The translations under genes were made by a program, and so were the position numbers. This document shows, piece after piece, positions 15,045-23,958 of a DNA stretch of 64,000 bases (its first letter is position 1; the number at the start of each line of letters is the position of its first letter). Location: the NCBI GenBank assembly GCA_018241425.1, contig JAFEDU010000002.1, forward strand, positions 372,001 to 436,000, given 5' to 3'. This stretch comes from Pseudomonadota bacterium (GTDB lineage Bacteria > Pseudomonadota > Gammaproteobacteria > Steroidobacterales > Steroidobacteraceae). Below the pieces are notes generated by a model. That model had not been told where the DNA came from and made no database searches. It was given only the letters and a program-made list of their open reading frames with translations.

Positions 15045-17756
15045 TCAGGACCGGCGGGTCAGGCGTGCGGCGCCGGCAAGCCCCAGGACTGCCAGCAGCG
15101 CGAGGTCCACGGCGCCACCGCCACCGCCACCCCCACCTCCACTGGAGCTGACGACGGTGAGCACCTGCGACTTACTTGCGGAGCCGTTGGCATCTACGCA
15201 TGTAAGCGTGTAGGTATAGCTGCCGGTCGCTGACGGCTTGAGACTCAGCGAACCGGAGAACGCCTGCGATCCCGACCAGGACCCCGAAGCAGTGCAGCTT
15301 GCGGCGTTGGTGACCGACCAGCTCAGGGTGGCGGTGCTGCCGGCGCTGATGGTCGTCGGGCTGAGGGTAAGGGTCACATTAGGAGGCTGTGGTTCTGTGA
15401 CTATCAGCACCTGCGACTCCAGCGCATAGCCGTTGGCGTTCACGCACTTGAGCGTGTAGGTGTAGCTGCCGGTCGCGGAAGGCTTGAGGCTCAGCGAGCC
15501 CGACAGCCCCTGCGCTCCGGACCAGGAGCCCGAGGCCGTGCAGCCGGTTGCGTTCGTGGCGGACCAGCTGAGGGAGGCGGAGCTGCCGAGGCTGATGTTG
15601 GTGGGGCTGAGGTTCAGCGTCACGTCCGGGGCCGGCGGTTCGGCGCCGTACGCCGACTGCGCCTGCAGGAAGCCGTAGCCGCCGGCGTAGTTGCTCGCGT
15701 TCTGCGAGGAGTCGTTCTGCAGCGTGAGTGCTCCGCTCTTGAGCGCGGTGTACAGCGCCGCGGGCGTCAGCCCCGGGTTCTTCTCCAGGAGCAGGGCCGC
15801 GGTGGCCGCGACGTGCGGGGTCGCCGCCGAGGTGCCGAAGAAGCTCGGGTACGACTGGCTGTTGGCGCAGCCGCCGGGGCCGCCGGCACCGGACACCACG
15901 AAGCCGAGGAACGTGTTGTTGCCGCCGTCGGGGCCGGCGATGTCCGGCTTCTGGCGCGTGACGGGCGTCGCCAGTCGCGTCCCATTGGTATCGAACAGGA
16001 TCGGGTCACCGCCCTTGGCGGAATAGCTCTCCAGTATCGGCGGGGTGGTACCGCAGGCCGGCGTGTCGTACCAGTACGCGGCTGCGACCGCCATGGCCGT
16101 GGCCGCACCCGGGTGTCCCTGCAGCGTGCCGCCACCGAGCTGCGCCGCGCTGGAGGCGGGGATGCTGATGCCCGCGCCGTTGTCCTCGATGACGAGCTTT
16201 AAGCGCCCGGGCTTGGTGCCCGCGACCCAGGCGACCTGGATGTTGACCACCTGCGCCGCGCTGCAAACGGTCGCGTTGTAGCCGGACGGGCACGTGGCCC
16301 CGACGGTTGCGTTGGCCGGGTAGCCGACTACCAGGATCTGGTAGGGATCGACGCCGGTGTTGTTCTGGCCCGAGCAGACCTGCGTGCCGCTCGTGATGGG
16401 CGTGACCGGGGCATTGTTCGGGTCGTTCGGGTTCTGGTAGCTGCCGTCCAGGTCCGAGGCGGTACCGGTCAGGCACAGGTTCATCTGGCTGGTGGCCCCG
16501 CCGCTCGCGGGCGCGCCGGTCACGTAGGGCTGGTCCCACTCGAGCACGATGGCGATGAACTCGCCCGGCACGAGCTGCGGGATCGTGACCGGGAGCGAGG
16601 TCTCGGTGGTGGCGCCGGTGGTGTCGAAGTTCAGGAGCTGCTGGCCCGACTGGCTGACGTACGCCGGGGCGGTGTTGTCGTAGGCGTTGTTGCCGCTGTT
16701 GCCGGCCGCGGAGAAGTAGGCGACGCCTGCGGCGTTGACCGTGTTGACTGCCTGGGAGACCAGCCCGTCCTGGAAGAAGGGCTCGTCGAAGTAGGTCACG
16801 TCGTCGGCGATCACCTGGGCGCCGGCGGTGGCGAGGTCGGTGATGCCCTTGGCGAAGTCCGCCTCGGTCAAAGTGGCGGTGTGGAAGGCGAGCTTCGCCC
16901 CCGGCGCCACGTCATGCACGACCTGCATCATCGCACGGCCCTCGTCGCCGTCCGGGAGCAGGAGCGGTGCGCCATAGCCCAGGCAGTCGGCCTCCTCCAG
17001 CACGTTGATGTCGGTCGCGGCCGGCAGGTCCCCGGTGCCGATGTCGGTGGTCGCCGTGGCGGTGAAGCCGTTGTTGGCGTAGCCGGCGTTGCCGGAAGCA
17101 GGCACGCCGCTGCCGTTGGCGGCGTACTGGGTGTAGCAGTTGTAGCTGTCGGAGAGCACCCCGACCGTGATACCGGTGCCGTCGATCGCAGCGCTGGCAC
17201 GCAGTGCCTGCGAGCCCTGCACGAAGTCACCCTGCGAGGTCACCGCTCCGGTGTGGGTGCGCATCATCGCGGCGCGGATCGAGTGCAGCCCGGTCAGTGC
17301 CGCGGCCGCCTCGAGCGACTTCACCGGCAGCCAGCCGCCGACGTCGTTCAGGTACACCGCAGGCTTCTCAAGTCCCAGGGCCACCAGGGCGCGCTCGAGC
17401 GCCCGCGGGTCGCCGCGCGTCACGGCATCCACCGCGACGTAGGCCGTGCCGGTTTCGCGGTCGAGCCTGAAGCGCGCGGCGGGATTGAGGGAGCGCAGGT
17501 CGGTGAGCGCGGCGCCGCTGCCGAGCCCCGGCGCGCGCGCGATCCCGGCGAGGGCCGAGTCGAACTTCGCGCCGCTGCCGCTGCGCAGCTGGGCGGGGCT
17601 GCGGCCGCCAAAGGCCATGAGCTCACCCTGGGGCTGCACGCGTACAGTCGATGCCTTCACATGGGGCCGGACCGCCGCCAGCGCCACGGTGGTGGCCGCG
17701 ATCATCGCCGCACCCATGAGGATCACGGTCGCGCGGCCGAGGTTCAGTCGTACCAT
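15045..17756 (-). CDS. Atypical subtilisin-like (S8) protease with Ig repeats and C-terminal sorting signal
   Basis: A 903-residue exported protein. It has a signal peptide, a pro-region, a subtilisin fold with Asp in GVLSDSYN and nucleophile Ser in FFGTSAATPHVAA, two nearly identical Ig-like repeats, then a Gly9 run, a hydrophobic helix and a terminal RLTRRS. The last three elements resemble GlyGly-CTERM (rhombosortase) sorting signals. Where subtilisins have the catalytic His (HGTHVAG), this protein reads DEGRAMMQVVHDVAPGA, so Glu may replace His or the enzyme may be inactive. I chose the ATG at 17756 because the signal peptide starts there. Confidence 0.85.
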   Translation of the reverse strand: MVRLNLGRATVILMGAAMIAATTVALAAVRPHVKASTVRVQPQGELMAFGGRSPAQLRSGSGAKFDSALAGIARAPGLGSGAALTDLRSLNPAARFRLDRETGTAYVAVDAVTRGDPRALERALVALGLEKPAVYLNDVGGWLPVKSLEAAAALTGLHSIRAAMMRTHTGAVTSQGDFVQGSQALRASAAIDGTGITVGVLSDSYNCYTQYAANGSGVPASGNAGYANNGFTATATTDIGTGDLPAATDINVLEEADCLGYGAPLLLPDGDEGRAMMQVVHDVAPGAKLAFHTATLTEADFAKGITDLATAGAQVIADDVTYFDEPFFQDGLVSQAVNTVNAAGVAYFSAAGNSGNNAYDNTAPAYVSQSGQQLLNFDTTGATTETSLPVTIPQLVPGEFIAIVLEWDQPYVTGAPASGGATSQMNLCLTGTASDLDGSYQNPNDPNNAPVTPITSGTQVCSGQNNTGVDPYQILVVGYPANATVGATCPSGYNATVCSAAQVVNIQVAWVAGTKPGRLKLVIEDNGAGISIPASSAAQLGGGTLQGHPGAATAMAVAAAYWYDTPACGTTPPILESYSAKGGDPILFDTNGTRLATPVTRQKPDIAGPDGGNNTFLGFVVSGAGGPGGCANSQSYPSFFGTSAATPHVAATAALLLEKNPGLTPAALYTALKSGALTLQNDSSQNASNYAGGYGFLQAQSAYGAEPPAPDVTLNLSPTNISLGSSASLSWSATNATGCTASGSWSGAQGLSGSLSLKPSATGSYTYTLKCVNANGYALESQVLIVTEPQPPNVTLTLSPTTISAGSTATLSWSVTNAASCTASGSWSGSQAFSGSLSLKPSATGSYTYTLTCVDANGSASKSQVLTVVSSSGGGGGGGGGAVDLALLAVLGLAGAARLTRRS
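15156..15646 (-). repeat. Tandem Ig-domain-encoding repeat, two units of about 246 bp
   Basis: Within the S8 gene, two adjacent units of about 246 bp (82 codons) encode near-identical Ig-like modules. Both contain the pattern TASGSWSGxQxxSGSLSL and SATGSYTYTLxCVxANG. DNA identity is high over most of the unit, as expected from a recent duplication. The units connect the catalytic domain to the C-terminal sorting signal and could vary in number between strains. Confidence 0.8.
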
Positions 17757-18021
17757 TGTCTTACCCCCACGAGACACGGTGGGCGTCGGCCGCCGTGTGG
17801 CATGTCCAAGAGAAAGTGAATCGGTCGATACGCAGCGGCAGGGTGCAACTGGACAGTCGTTCCCGGGACCTTCGCTCCCTCGATCCTTGAAGCGTGTGAG
17901 CGTGAGCGGGCGCAAGCGGCCGGCGGCTCACGCGCTTAAGTCTATCGGAAGTGCGGCCACGCCTTCGCTCTGGCGTGTATCAAATTGTTTTAAATGAGGA
18001 TTTCGGGAGCGACGTGGAGGC

Positions 18022-18483
18022 TCAACCTCCGCGTCCAGGGCTCGCGAGCGGCAGGGGTTCGAACTCGTAGACCCCGTCCCCGGGCAGCGTCAGGAACAGG
18101 TGTCCCTCGCGCAGGGCGTAGGAGCGCACGTGGGTCCACTGCGAGACGATGAGGTCGTAGAGCGAGCTCGCAGCGCACTGTGCACGGGTCGTGGCGAGCT
18201 CCCCGAATTTCAGCTGGCCGGCATCGGTGGCACTCCAGGTGCCGCTGCCGCGGTTGCAGTCGATGCGGGCGATCAGGTTGCCCGAGGGCGCGAAGGAGAT
18301 CATGTAGCGCACCCGCTCGGCCGGCGCGCTGATCTTGCCGTCGCTACCCTCGATCTTCACCAGCTGCCAGGCGGTGCCCTCGAGCTCGGAGGGCGTCGCC
18401 GGCGCCTGGGCCTGCACGCAGCCCGCCAGCAACACCCCGAGTGCGAAGGCGGACAGCCGCCGGCCGGAATCAGATCGCCGCAT
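18022..18483 (-). CDS. META-domain lipoprotein (HslJ-like)
   Basis: A 153-residue lipoprotein with lipobox LLAGC (Cys22). The META/HslJ domain is shown by GTAWQLVKI near the start, SFAPSGNLIARIDCNRGSGTW in the middle and the ATTRAQC turn. In E. coli HslJ is a heat-shock-inducible outer-membrane protein linked to novobiocin resistance; the general function is unknown. The ATG at 18483 is chosen because it begins the signal peptide. It follows the DUF3617 gene by 13 bases on the same strand, so the two probably form an operon. Confidence 0.8.
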   Translation of the reverse strand: MRRSDSGRRLSAFALGVLLAGCVQAQAPATPSELEGTAWQLVKIEGSDGKISAPAERVRYMISFAPSGNLIARIDCNRGSGTWSATDAGQLKFGELATTRAQCAASSLYDLIVSQWTHVRSYALREGHLFLTLPGDGVYEFEPLPLASPGRGG

Positions 18484-18496
18484 CAGAAAATACCCG

Positions 18497-19063
18497 CTAC
18501 TTCTCCGCCTGGATGTCCGTAATGGTGCCACAGTCCGAGCCCAGCCACTGGGCGTCGATTGTGCGGTGGATCACGGTGGTGCGGCCGTCCGCCTGCTTCA
18601 GGGTCACATCCACCGTGCCATGGGCGGTGTGGCGGCCGCTTAAGTTGAAGTGGATGTTGGCGGTGTAGTCCATGTTGTCCTTCTGCGCCGTGCAGACCTG
18701 GGTGGCGGCGAACTCCGTGCTGGTATTGGTCTTCACGTTCATCTGGCAGTTCGAGTCGTCCCCGCCGTGCTCGCGGCGCACGAAGCCCTTGTTGAGCTTC
18801 TCGGGCGTCATGCACTGCTTGTACTTTTGGGCCTGATTCTGCTTGGCCATGGCGGCCTGGACCTTCGCCAGCTGGTCCGGCGGCAGCTGCGCCATGACGG
18901 AGGCCGGGATCGGCGAGGCCCCGCTCATGCCGCCGGCGCTGGTCACTTCCCACAGCCCGAGCTCGACATCCATCGCAAGCTTGGTGGTGCCGGCAGCCGG
19001 TGGTGCGGCCTGGGCGGCGAGGACCGGCAGGGCGGTGGCCACCGCGATGATGATGCGCTTCAT
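18497..19063 (-). CDS. DUF3617 domain secreted protein
   Basis: A 188-residue protein with a signal peptide cleaved near AQAAPPAAG. The DUF3617 core is recognisable from GLWEVTS near the N-terminus, the Cys-containing QKYKQCMTPEKL block and the Cys-rich C-terminal half ending SDCGTI. This family is common in gammaproteobacterial periplasms and has no known activity. The ATG at 19063 begins the signal peptide; the long open frame upstream is antisense to nothing but lacks family features. It is the first gene of a pair with the META lipoprotein. Confidence 0.82.
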   Translation of the reverse strand: MKRIIIAVATALPVLAAQAAPPAAGTTKLAMDVELGLWEVTSAGGMSGASPIPASVMAQLPPDQLAKVQAAMAKQNQAQKYKQCMTPEKLNKGFVRREHGGDDSNCQMNVKTNTSTEFAATQVCTAQKDNMDYTANIHFNLSGRHTAHGTVDVTLKQADGRTTVIHRTIDAQWLGSDCGTITDIQAEK

Positions 19064-19167
19064 GGAGTGTTCTCCCCTTGAGGACCGGAAATCCGGGACG
19101 GACGCCGTTCGGGCCCGCGGTGCGATTGTGCGCGCAGCGGCAGGTGCTTGTCGTGCCGCGCGCGACT

Positions 19168-19431
19168 TCAGGTCACGCCGCGGCGCGCGGCGGTGGTCTT
19201 GCGCATCTGGAGGAGGGCGTAGACGCCGATCCCGATCCAGATCACGTTCATCGCCGCCGATGGGATCGCGCCATTGGCACCGCTGTTGATCACGAACCCG
19301 GCCGCACCGAGGATGTTCATGAGGTGATAGGTCACCGTGTCGGCGCGCAGCTTGCCGGCCGAGATCAGCGCGTAAGCGCCGAGGATGAGGGCGGCTCCGG
19401 TCCAGCCGATGATTTCGATGGCGGTTTTCAT
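19168..19431 (-). CDS. Small membrane protein (CBU_0592-like)
   Basis: An 87-residue protein with three predicted membrane helices. The starting block EIIGWTGAALILGAYAL and the NSGANGAIPSAAMNVIWIGIG segment match the CBU_0592-like small membrane protein family. Its role is unknown. It stands alone between the DUF3617 gene and the anti-sigma gene, all on the same strand. Confidence 0.75.
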   Translation of the reverse strand: MKTAIEIIGWTGAALILGAYALISAGKLRADTVTYHLMNILGAAGFVINSGANGAIPSAAMNVIWIGIGVYALLQMRKTTAARRGVT

Positions 19432-19505
19432 GTGCGGGCGTGCGTGGTTGCCTTAAGGCGGCCGTCACTATAGCAGCGGCCCCCGGCGCACTTCCTGCGG
19501 GCGCC

Positions 19506-20279
19506 TCAGTGGGGCGCGTCGGCGGCCTGCTGCGCGCGCAGCAGCGCGACCAGCCCTTCGAGCTCGTTCCACCCGGTGTCGGAGACCGCGCAGTACGCAA
19601 GGTCCCGGTCCTGCCAGAAGATCATGTGGTAGCCGCTGCGCGTGTCGCGGCCCGCGCGGCCGCCGTGCCGGTCCTCCCAGGCGAACACGTTGATGACGTG
19701 CGCGCCGTGCTGGTACACGAGCACCGCGGCACGCTGGTGGTCCAGGAGGTCGGTACGGCCGCCGACCAGGCGGAACCCCTGGGCGGCGAAGTCCGCCACC
19801 ACCGGCGAGACGTCTGCATGGCCTGCGAACCAGGGCTTCACGGTGTGGTGGTCGCTCGACTCGACTTCGACCAGGTGGGTGGAGCCAAGCGAGCGCACGT
19901 GGGCACCGGCCAGCTCCTCGGCGAACGAACCGCCGATCAGCGGCATGAGCGAGAACAGCAGGCTCGCGGCCAGCGCCCCGACCGTGAGCCCGCCGAAGGC
20001 CCCGAGCCAGAACGGGCGCCGCGCCGCGGCCGGGCGCAGCACGTGCACCGTCGCCTGTGCCGGCTCGGCATCGAGGGCCGCCCGGATGCGTTCGGTGAGG
20101 GCCGCGGGTGCGCGCGGGGACAGGTCGCGGCGGATCACCGTCCGCAGCCGCTTAAGGTCGGTCAAGAGCGCGCGGCAGTCGGTGCAGCTCTCCAGGTGCT
20201 GCTCGATGGCGCGCGCCTGCGGGCCCTCGAGCTCACCGTCGAAGTAGGCCTGGACCTTGAGCGACTCAGCGCACGCCAC
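19506..20279 (-). CDS. Zinc-finger anti-sigma factor (RsiW/ChrR type)
   Basis: A 257-residue membrane-anchored anti-sigma factor. The N-terminal ZAS zinc motif is intact (Cys3, His28-x3-Cys32-x2-Cys35). A single transmembrane segment lies at about 92-112, and a periplasmic domain of about 145 residues has no recognised family. It should hold the co-encoded ECF sigma factor inactive until a periplasmic signal is sensed. Its start overlaps the sigma gene's end by 14 bases, the usual translational coupling of such pairs. Confidence 0.87.
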   Translation of the reverse strand: MACAESLKVQAYFDGELEGPQARAIEQHLESCTDCRALLTDLKRLRTVIRRDLSPRAPAALTERIRAALDAEPAQATVHVLRPAAARRPFWLGAFGGLTVGALAASLLFSLMPLIGGSFAEELAGAHVRSLGSTHLVEVESSDHHTVKPWFAGHADVSPVVADFAAQGFRLVGGRTDLLDHQRAAVLVYQHGAHVINVFAWEDRHGGRAGRDTRSGYHMIFWQDRDLAYCAVSDTGWNELEGLVALLRAQQAADAPH

Positions 20280-20835
20280 GCAATTCTCCTTCGCTTTCCT
20301 TCAGCCACCGCTCGCGCAGCGCCTCGCGCGCACGCGCCAGGCGCGACATCACGGTGCCGATGGGGATGCGGGTGATGTCGGCGATCTCGCGGTAGCTCAT
20401 CTCCTCGAGCTCGCGCAGCGCCAGCACCTCGCGATGCTCCTCGGACAGCCCGGCGAGCAGGCGATCGAACTGGCGCTCGTCGTCGCTCATGACCGCCAGC
20501 GCCTCGGGATCCGGATCCGTGCTCGCCATCGCGAGGTCCTCCTCGGTCTCGTGCTCCCCGGGCAGTGGCACGGAGGCATGCCGCCGGCCCTGGCGGTGCA
20601 GCGTCGCGTGGCAGTTGCGCACGATGGCAAACAGCCACGCCCGCACGTCCGTGCCCCGCAGGCCCTCCAGTCCCCGCCAGGCCCGCAGCACCGATTCCTG
20701 CACGAGGTCGTCGGCGTCCGCCGGCGAGCGCGTCAGCCAGCGCGCGAAGCGGTAAGCCGAGTCCAGGTGCGGCAGCACCTGCGCTTCAAAGCGCATGCGT
20801 CTGGCGTCCATGGGCGGGGCTCGGCCTGGGTCCAT
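20266..20835 (-). CDS. ECF sigma factor
   Basis: A sigma-70 family factor of about 189 residues with region 2 (DADDLVQESVLRAWRGL) and region 4 helix-turn-helix (MSYREIADITRIPIGTVMSRL), and no region 1 or 3. The start is uncertain: ATG codons lie at 20835, 20811 and 20796. The GTG at 20862 is excluded if the promoter I propose (-10 at 20853-20859) is right. It forms an operon with the overlapping anti-sigma gene and is divergent from a Tat-exported metallophosphoesterase that appears to be its target. Confidence 0.9.
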   Translation of the reverse strand: MDPGRAPPMDARRMRFEAQVLPHLDSAYRFARWLTRSPADADDLVQESVLRAWRGLEGLRGTDVRAWLFAIVRNCHATLHRQGRRHASVPLPGEHETEEDLAMASTDPDPEALAVMSDDERQFDRLLAGLSEEHREVLALRELEEMSYREIADITRIPIGTVMSRLARAREALRERWLKESEGELRGVR

Positions 20836-20852
20836 CGGGGGTTGCTGACGGG

Positions 20853-20882
20853 TATGACGCACCCGCGGCGCAGTCTATTCCC
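20853..20882 (-). promoter_or_regulatory. Candidate ECF-type promoter of the sigma/anti-sigma operon
   Basis: Reading the minus strand, GGGAATA (20882-20876) is followed after exactly 16 bases by CGTCATA (20859-20853). This is the layout of ECF promoters (A-rich -35, GTC-type -10). The predicted transcript would start about 12 bases before the ATG at 20835. The same arrangement occurs on the opposite strand of this intergenic region, which argues for autoregulation. Confidence 0.6.
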
Positions 20883-20909
20883 TCACCCGGGTCTTGAGTG
20901 CCGGCGGGA

Positions 20910-20939
20910 GGGAATAAGTTCGCACCGGCCGTGGTCTCC
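20910..20939 (+). promoter_or_regulatory. Candidate ECF-type promoter of the metallophosphoesterase gene
   Basis: GGGAATA (20910-20916), then 16 bases, then GGTCTCC (20933-20939). It shares the -35 sequence, the spacing and the GTC core of the -10 with the divergent sigma-operon promoter. The two -35 boxes face away from each other, 27 bases apart. Confidence 0.55.
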
Positions 20940-20977
20940 CACCCGCACACCCCTTCCGCAGCAGAGGCCCAAGACCC

Positions 20978-21910
20978 ATGTCGCATGACCCCAAGCTCCT
21001 GTCGCGCCGCGGCGCGCTCAAGTGCCTCGCCTACGGCGGTGCGGGCACGCTGTTCACCCTGGCCGGCGGGGTGCTGGTGCCGACCGACCTCGCGTTCGCC
21101 GGGGAGGGCACCACCCCTGCCGGCGTGCCGCTGTTCCTGCAGATCAGCGACACGCATGTCGGCTTCAACAAGGATGCCAACCCGGACGTCACCGGGACGC
21201 TCATGCAGAGCATCCAGCTGGTCAACGCCATGCCGAAGGCCCCGCAGCTCACGCTGCACACCGGCGACATCACGCACCTGTCCAAGCCGCAGGAGTTCGA
21301 CCTTGCCGCCCAGCTCCTGGGCGGCCTGCGGGCCGGGGAGCTGCACACCGTGCCCGGCGAGCACGACACGACCGACCCGGAGGCGGCCGAGTACCTCAGT
21401 CGCTTCGGCAGGAATTCCGGCAACAAGGGCTACTACAGCTTCGATCACGGCGGCGTCCACTTCCTCGCGCTCGTCAACGTGCTGCAGTTCAAGGCCGGGG
21501 GCCTCGGCACGCTCGGGGACGAGCAGGTTGCCTGGGCGATCGCAGACCTCAAGGGCAGGAGCGCCAGCACCCCGGTCGTCGTGTTCGCGCACATGCCGCT
21601 GTGGACCATCTACGAGCCCTGGGGCTGGGGCACCGCGGACGTGGAGCCGGTGATCGCACAGCTGCGGCGCTTCGGGTCGGTGACCATCCTCAACGGGCAC
21701 ATCCACCAGGTCGTGCAGAAGGTGGAGGGCAACCTGACCTATCACACCGCGCGCTCCACCGCCTACCCGCAGCCGGCCGCCGGCGAGGGTGCCGGACCCG
21801 GACCCCTGAAGGTGCCCCCCGACGAGCTGCGGCGCGTGCTTGGCATCAGCAGCGCGACCCTGGTGCGCCGCACGCGCTCGCTGGTGCTGACGGATTCGAC
21901 GCTCGCCTGA
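20978..21910 (+). CDS. Tat-exported metallophosphoesterase
   Basis: A 310-residue protein with a twin-arginine signal (LSRRGALK, then a hydrophobic core, cleaved near LAFAGEG). The calcineurin-like metal-site motifs appear in order: SDTHVG, GDITH, GEHD, AHMPLW and GHIHQ. The third motif is GEHD instead of the usual GNHD, so one metal/phosphate ligand is changed. The likely location is the periplasm, and the substrate is a phosphoester of unknown kind. Its upstream region contains an ECF-like promoter matching that of the divergent sigma/anti-sigma operon. Confidence 0.85.
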   Translation: MSHDPKLLSRRGALKCLAYGGAGTLFTLAGGVLVPTDLAFAGEGTTPAGVPLFLQISDTHVGFNKDANPDVTGTLMQSIQLVNAMPKAPQLTLHTGDITHLSKPQEFDLAAQLLGGLRAGELHTVPGEHDTTDPEAAEYLSRFGRNSGNKGYYSFDHGGVHFLALVNVLQFKAGGLGTLGDEQVAWAIADLKGRSASTPVVVFAHMPLWTIYEPWGWGTADVEPVIAQLRRFGSVTILNGHIHQVVQKVEGNLTYHTARSTAYPQPAAGEGAGPGPLKVPPDELRRVLGISSATLVRRTRSLVLTDSTLA

Positions 21911-21952
21911 GGCCCTAACGACGCAGCGCGCTTCAGTTACCATCTGCGCCCC

Positions 21953-23746
21953 ATGAGTTTCTCACCCGGGGTCGCTATGGAACGGCTGGGCGTCGCGTGC
22001 GTGTTCATCGGACTGGGGCTCGCTGCAGGGGTTGCGCCCTGCGTGGCGGCGGCGCCCGAGCGGACCTGGATCGAGACCAGCAACGGTTATACGCGGGAAC
22101 TGCTCAACGCCGAGTACAGCTACCGCCCGGAACGCGGTTCGCGGCAGGGGCTGGCGCAGTACGACGCGCAGGTGTCGGCGCCGACCCTGGTCAACCAGCT
22201 GGCCAATCGCCGGGCGCTGGAGTCCACGCTCGAGCGCGTGGAGACCGCCGGTGCGCACGAAGCCGACCGGCGCGTACAGCAGGATCTCGCGATCCTGCGC
22301 AAGGCGTTCGACCTCAAGTTCCGGCAGGAGGACTACTCGCTCGCGCACGAGGTGCCGTTCGAGAACGCCAGCGAGCGGATCTTCGAGGGCCTGCGCTCGC
22401 TGCTGGATGACCAGGTGGCTCCGGAGCGCCACGCGGCGGCGGTGGTGCGGCTGCGCCGCTACGCCGGGGACGAGGCCGGCTATCGCCCGCTCACCGACAT
22501 CCTCAAGGACCGCGCCCGCGAGCAGATGGCCAAGGCCGGGGTGATCTACCCGGCGCGCGAGGAGATGGAGACCGAACTCGGCCGCAACTCCAACTACGTG
22601 ACCGAGATTGCCGCGCTGTTCGGCAAGTACCACCTCACCGGCTGGGAGGGGGCGTACGACAAGCTCAAGGGCGAGCTCGCCGACTACGACGCCTGGGTGC
22701 GGGCCACGCTCCTGCCCAAGGCGCGCACCGACTTCCGGCTGCCGCCGGAAAAATATGCGCTCGCATTCGAGGAATACGGCATCGACCTGCCGCCGGAGCG
22801 CATCGCGACGCTGGCGCACGCCGCCTTCACACAGTACCAGGGCGAGATGCAGGCGCTGGCGCAGCGCATCGCGCGCGCGCACGGCTATCCCTCGAGCGAC
22901 TACCGCGCGGTCATCGGCGAGCTGAAGAAGCAGCAGATCACCGGTGAGGCGATCCTGCCCTTCTACGAGCAGCGGCTGCACGAGATCGAGAAGCTCATCA
23001 CCACGCACCAGCTGGTCACGCTGCCCGCACGGCCCGCCATCATCCGCCTGGCGAGCGCCGCCGAGACCGTGCAGCAGCCCGCCCCGCACATGAACCCGCC
23101 GCCATTCCTGCACAACACCGGGCAGCGCGGCGAGTTCGTGCTGCCCCTCAACATCCCGGCTGCGGACGGTGGCGCCGGCGACCACTACGACGACTTCACC
23201 TTCGACGCGGTGTCCTGGACGCTGACGGCGCACGAGGCCCGGCCGGGCCATGAGCTGCAGTTCGACTCGATGGTGGAGCAGGGCGTGAGCAACGCGCGCG
23301 CGCTGTACGCCTTCAACTCGACCAACGCGGAGGGCTGGGGGCTGTACTCCGAGTACATCATGCAGCCCTACGAGCCGGCCGAGGCGCAGCTGTGCACGCT
23401 GCAGCTGCGGCTGCTGCGTGCCGCGCGCGCGTTCCTGGATCCGGAGTTGCAGAGCGGCGCTGTGACCCCGGCGCGCGCCTACGAGGTGCTCGAGCAGGAC
23501 GTCGTGCTCAGCCACGCCTTCGCCAAGGAGGAGGTCGAGCGCTTCACCTACCGCGCGCCGGGACAGGCGAACAGTTACTTCTACGGCTATACGCGCCTGC
23601 TGTCGCTGCGGGAGGAGACCGAGAAGCGGCTCGGGCGCCGCTTCAACGCGCGCCGGTTCCACGACTTCATCCTCGCCCAGGGGCTCCTGCCCCCGGACCT
23701 GCTGCGCAAGGCGGTGCTCGAGGACTTCGTGCCGGCGCAGCACTGA
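21953..23746 (+). CDS. DUF885 family secreted metallohydrolase
   Basis: A protein of about 597 residues with a signal peptide and the DUF885 fold, a helical, gluzincin-like protein. The zinc motif HEARPGHELQ (HExxGH-like, about residue 426) is followed by the NAEGWGLYSEY block that supplies a further Glu. The family contains predicted zinc carboxypeptidases or dipeptidases with little biochemical characterisation. Length is standard. The start may be the ATG at 21953 or at 21977; the second gives a shorter, more typical signal peptide. Confidence 0.85.
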   Translation: MSFSPGVAMERLGVACVFIGLGLAAGVAPCVAAAPERTWIETSNGYTRELLNAEYSYRPERGSRQGLAQYDAQVSAPTLVNQLANRRALESTLERVETAGAHEADRRVQQDLAILRKAFDLKFRQEDYSLAHEVPFENASERIFEGLRSLLDDQVAPERHAAAVVRLRRYAGDEAGYRPLTDILKDRAREQMAKAGVIYPAREEMETELGRNSNYVTEIAALFGKYHLTGWEGAYDKLKGELADYDAWVRATLLPKARTDFRLPPEKYALAFEEYGIDLPPERIATLAHAAFTQYQGEMQALAQRIARAHGYPSSDYRAVIGELKKQQITGEAILPFYEQRLHEIEKLITTHQLVTLPARPAIIRLASAAETVQQPAPHMNPPPFLHNTGQRGEFVLPLNIPAADGGAGDHYDDFTFDAVSWTLTAHEARPGHELQFDSMVEQGVSNARALYAFNSTNAEGWGLYSEYIMQPYEPAEAQLCTLQLRLLRAARAFLDPELQSGAVTPARAYEVLEQDVVLSHAFAKEEVERFTYRAPGQANSYFYGYTRLLSLREETEKRLGRRFNARRFHDFILAQGLLPPDLLRKAVLEDFVPAQH

Positions 23747-23958
23747 ACTGGGACTTCTTCCTCACCTCAAGGCCGCGTTGTTGTTCGTAAGCCTCTGAAA
23801 ATCCTGGAATCCAGGGCATTCCCCACTAGGGGTCGTGCCTGCCGGGCGGTCGGGAACACAAGATATGGTGGTCGGCGGTGGGCCGCCCGACGTATCCTGT
23901 CCTTCGCAAGATCCCAGGGCGCGTCGGCGCGCCCGAAGGTGACGGGGAGGATCCGCGG

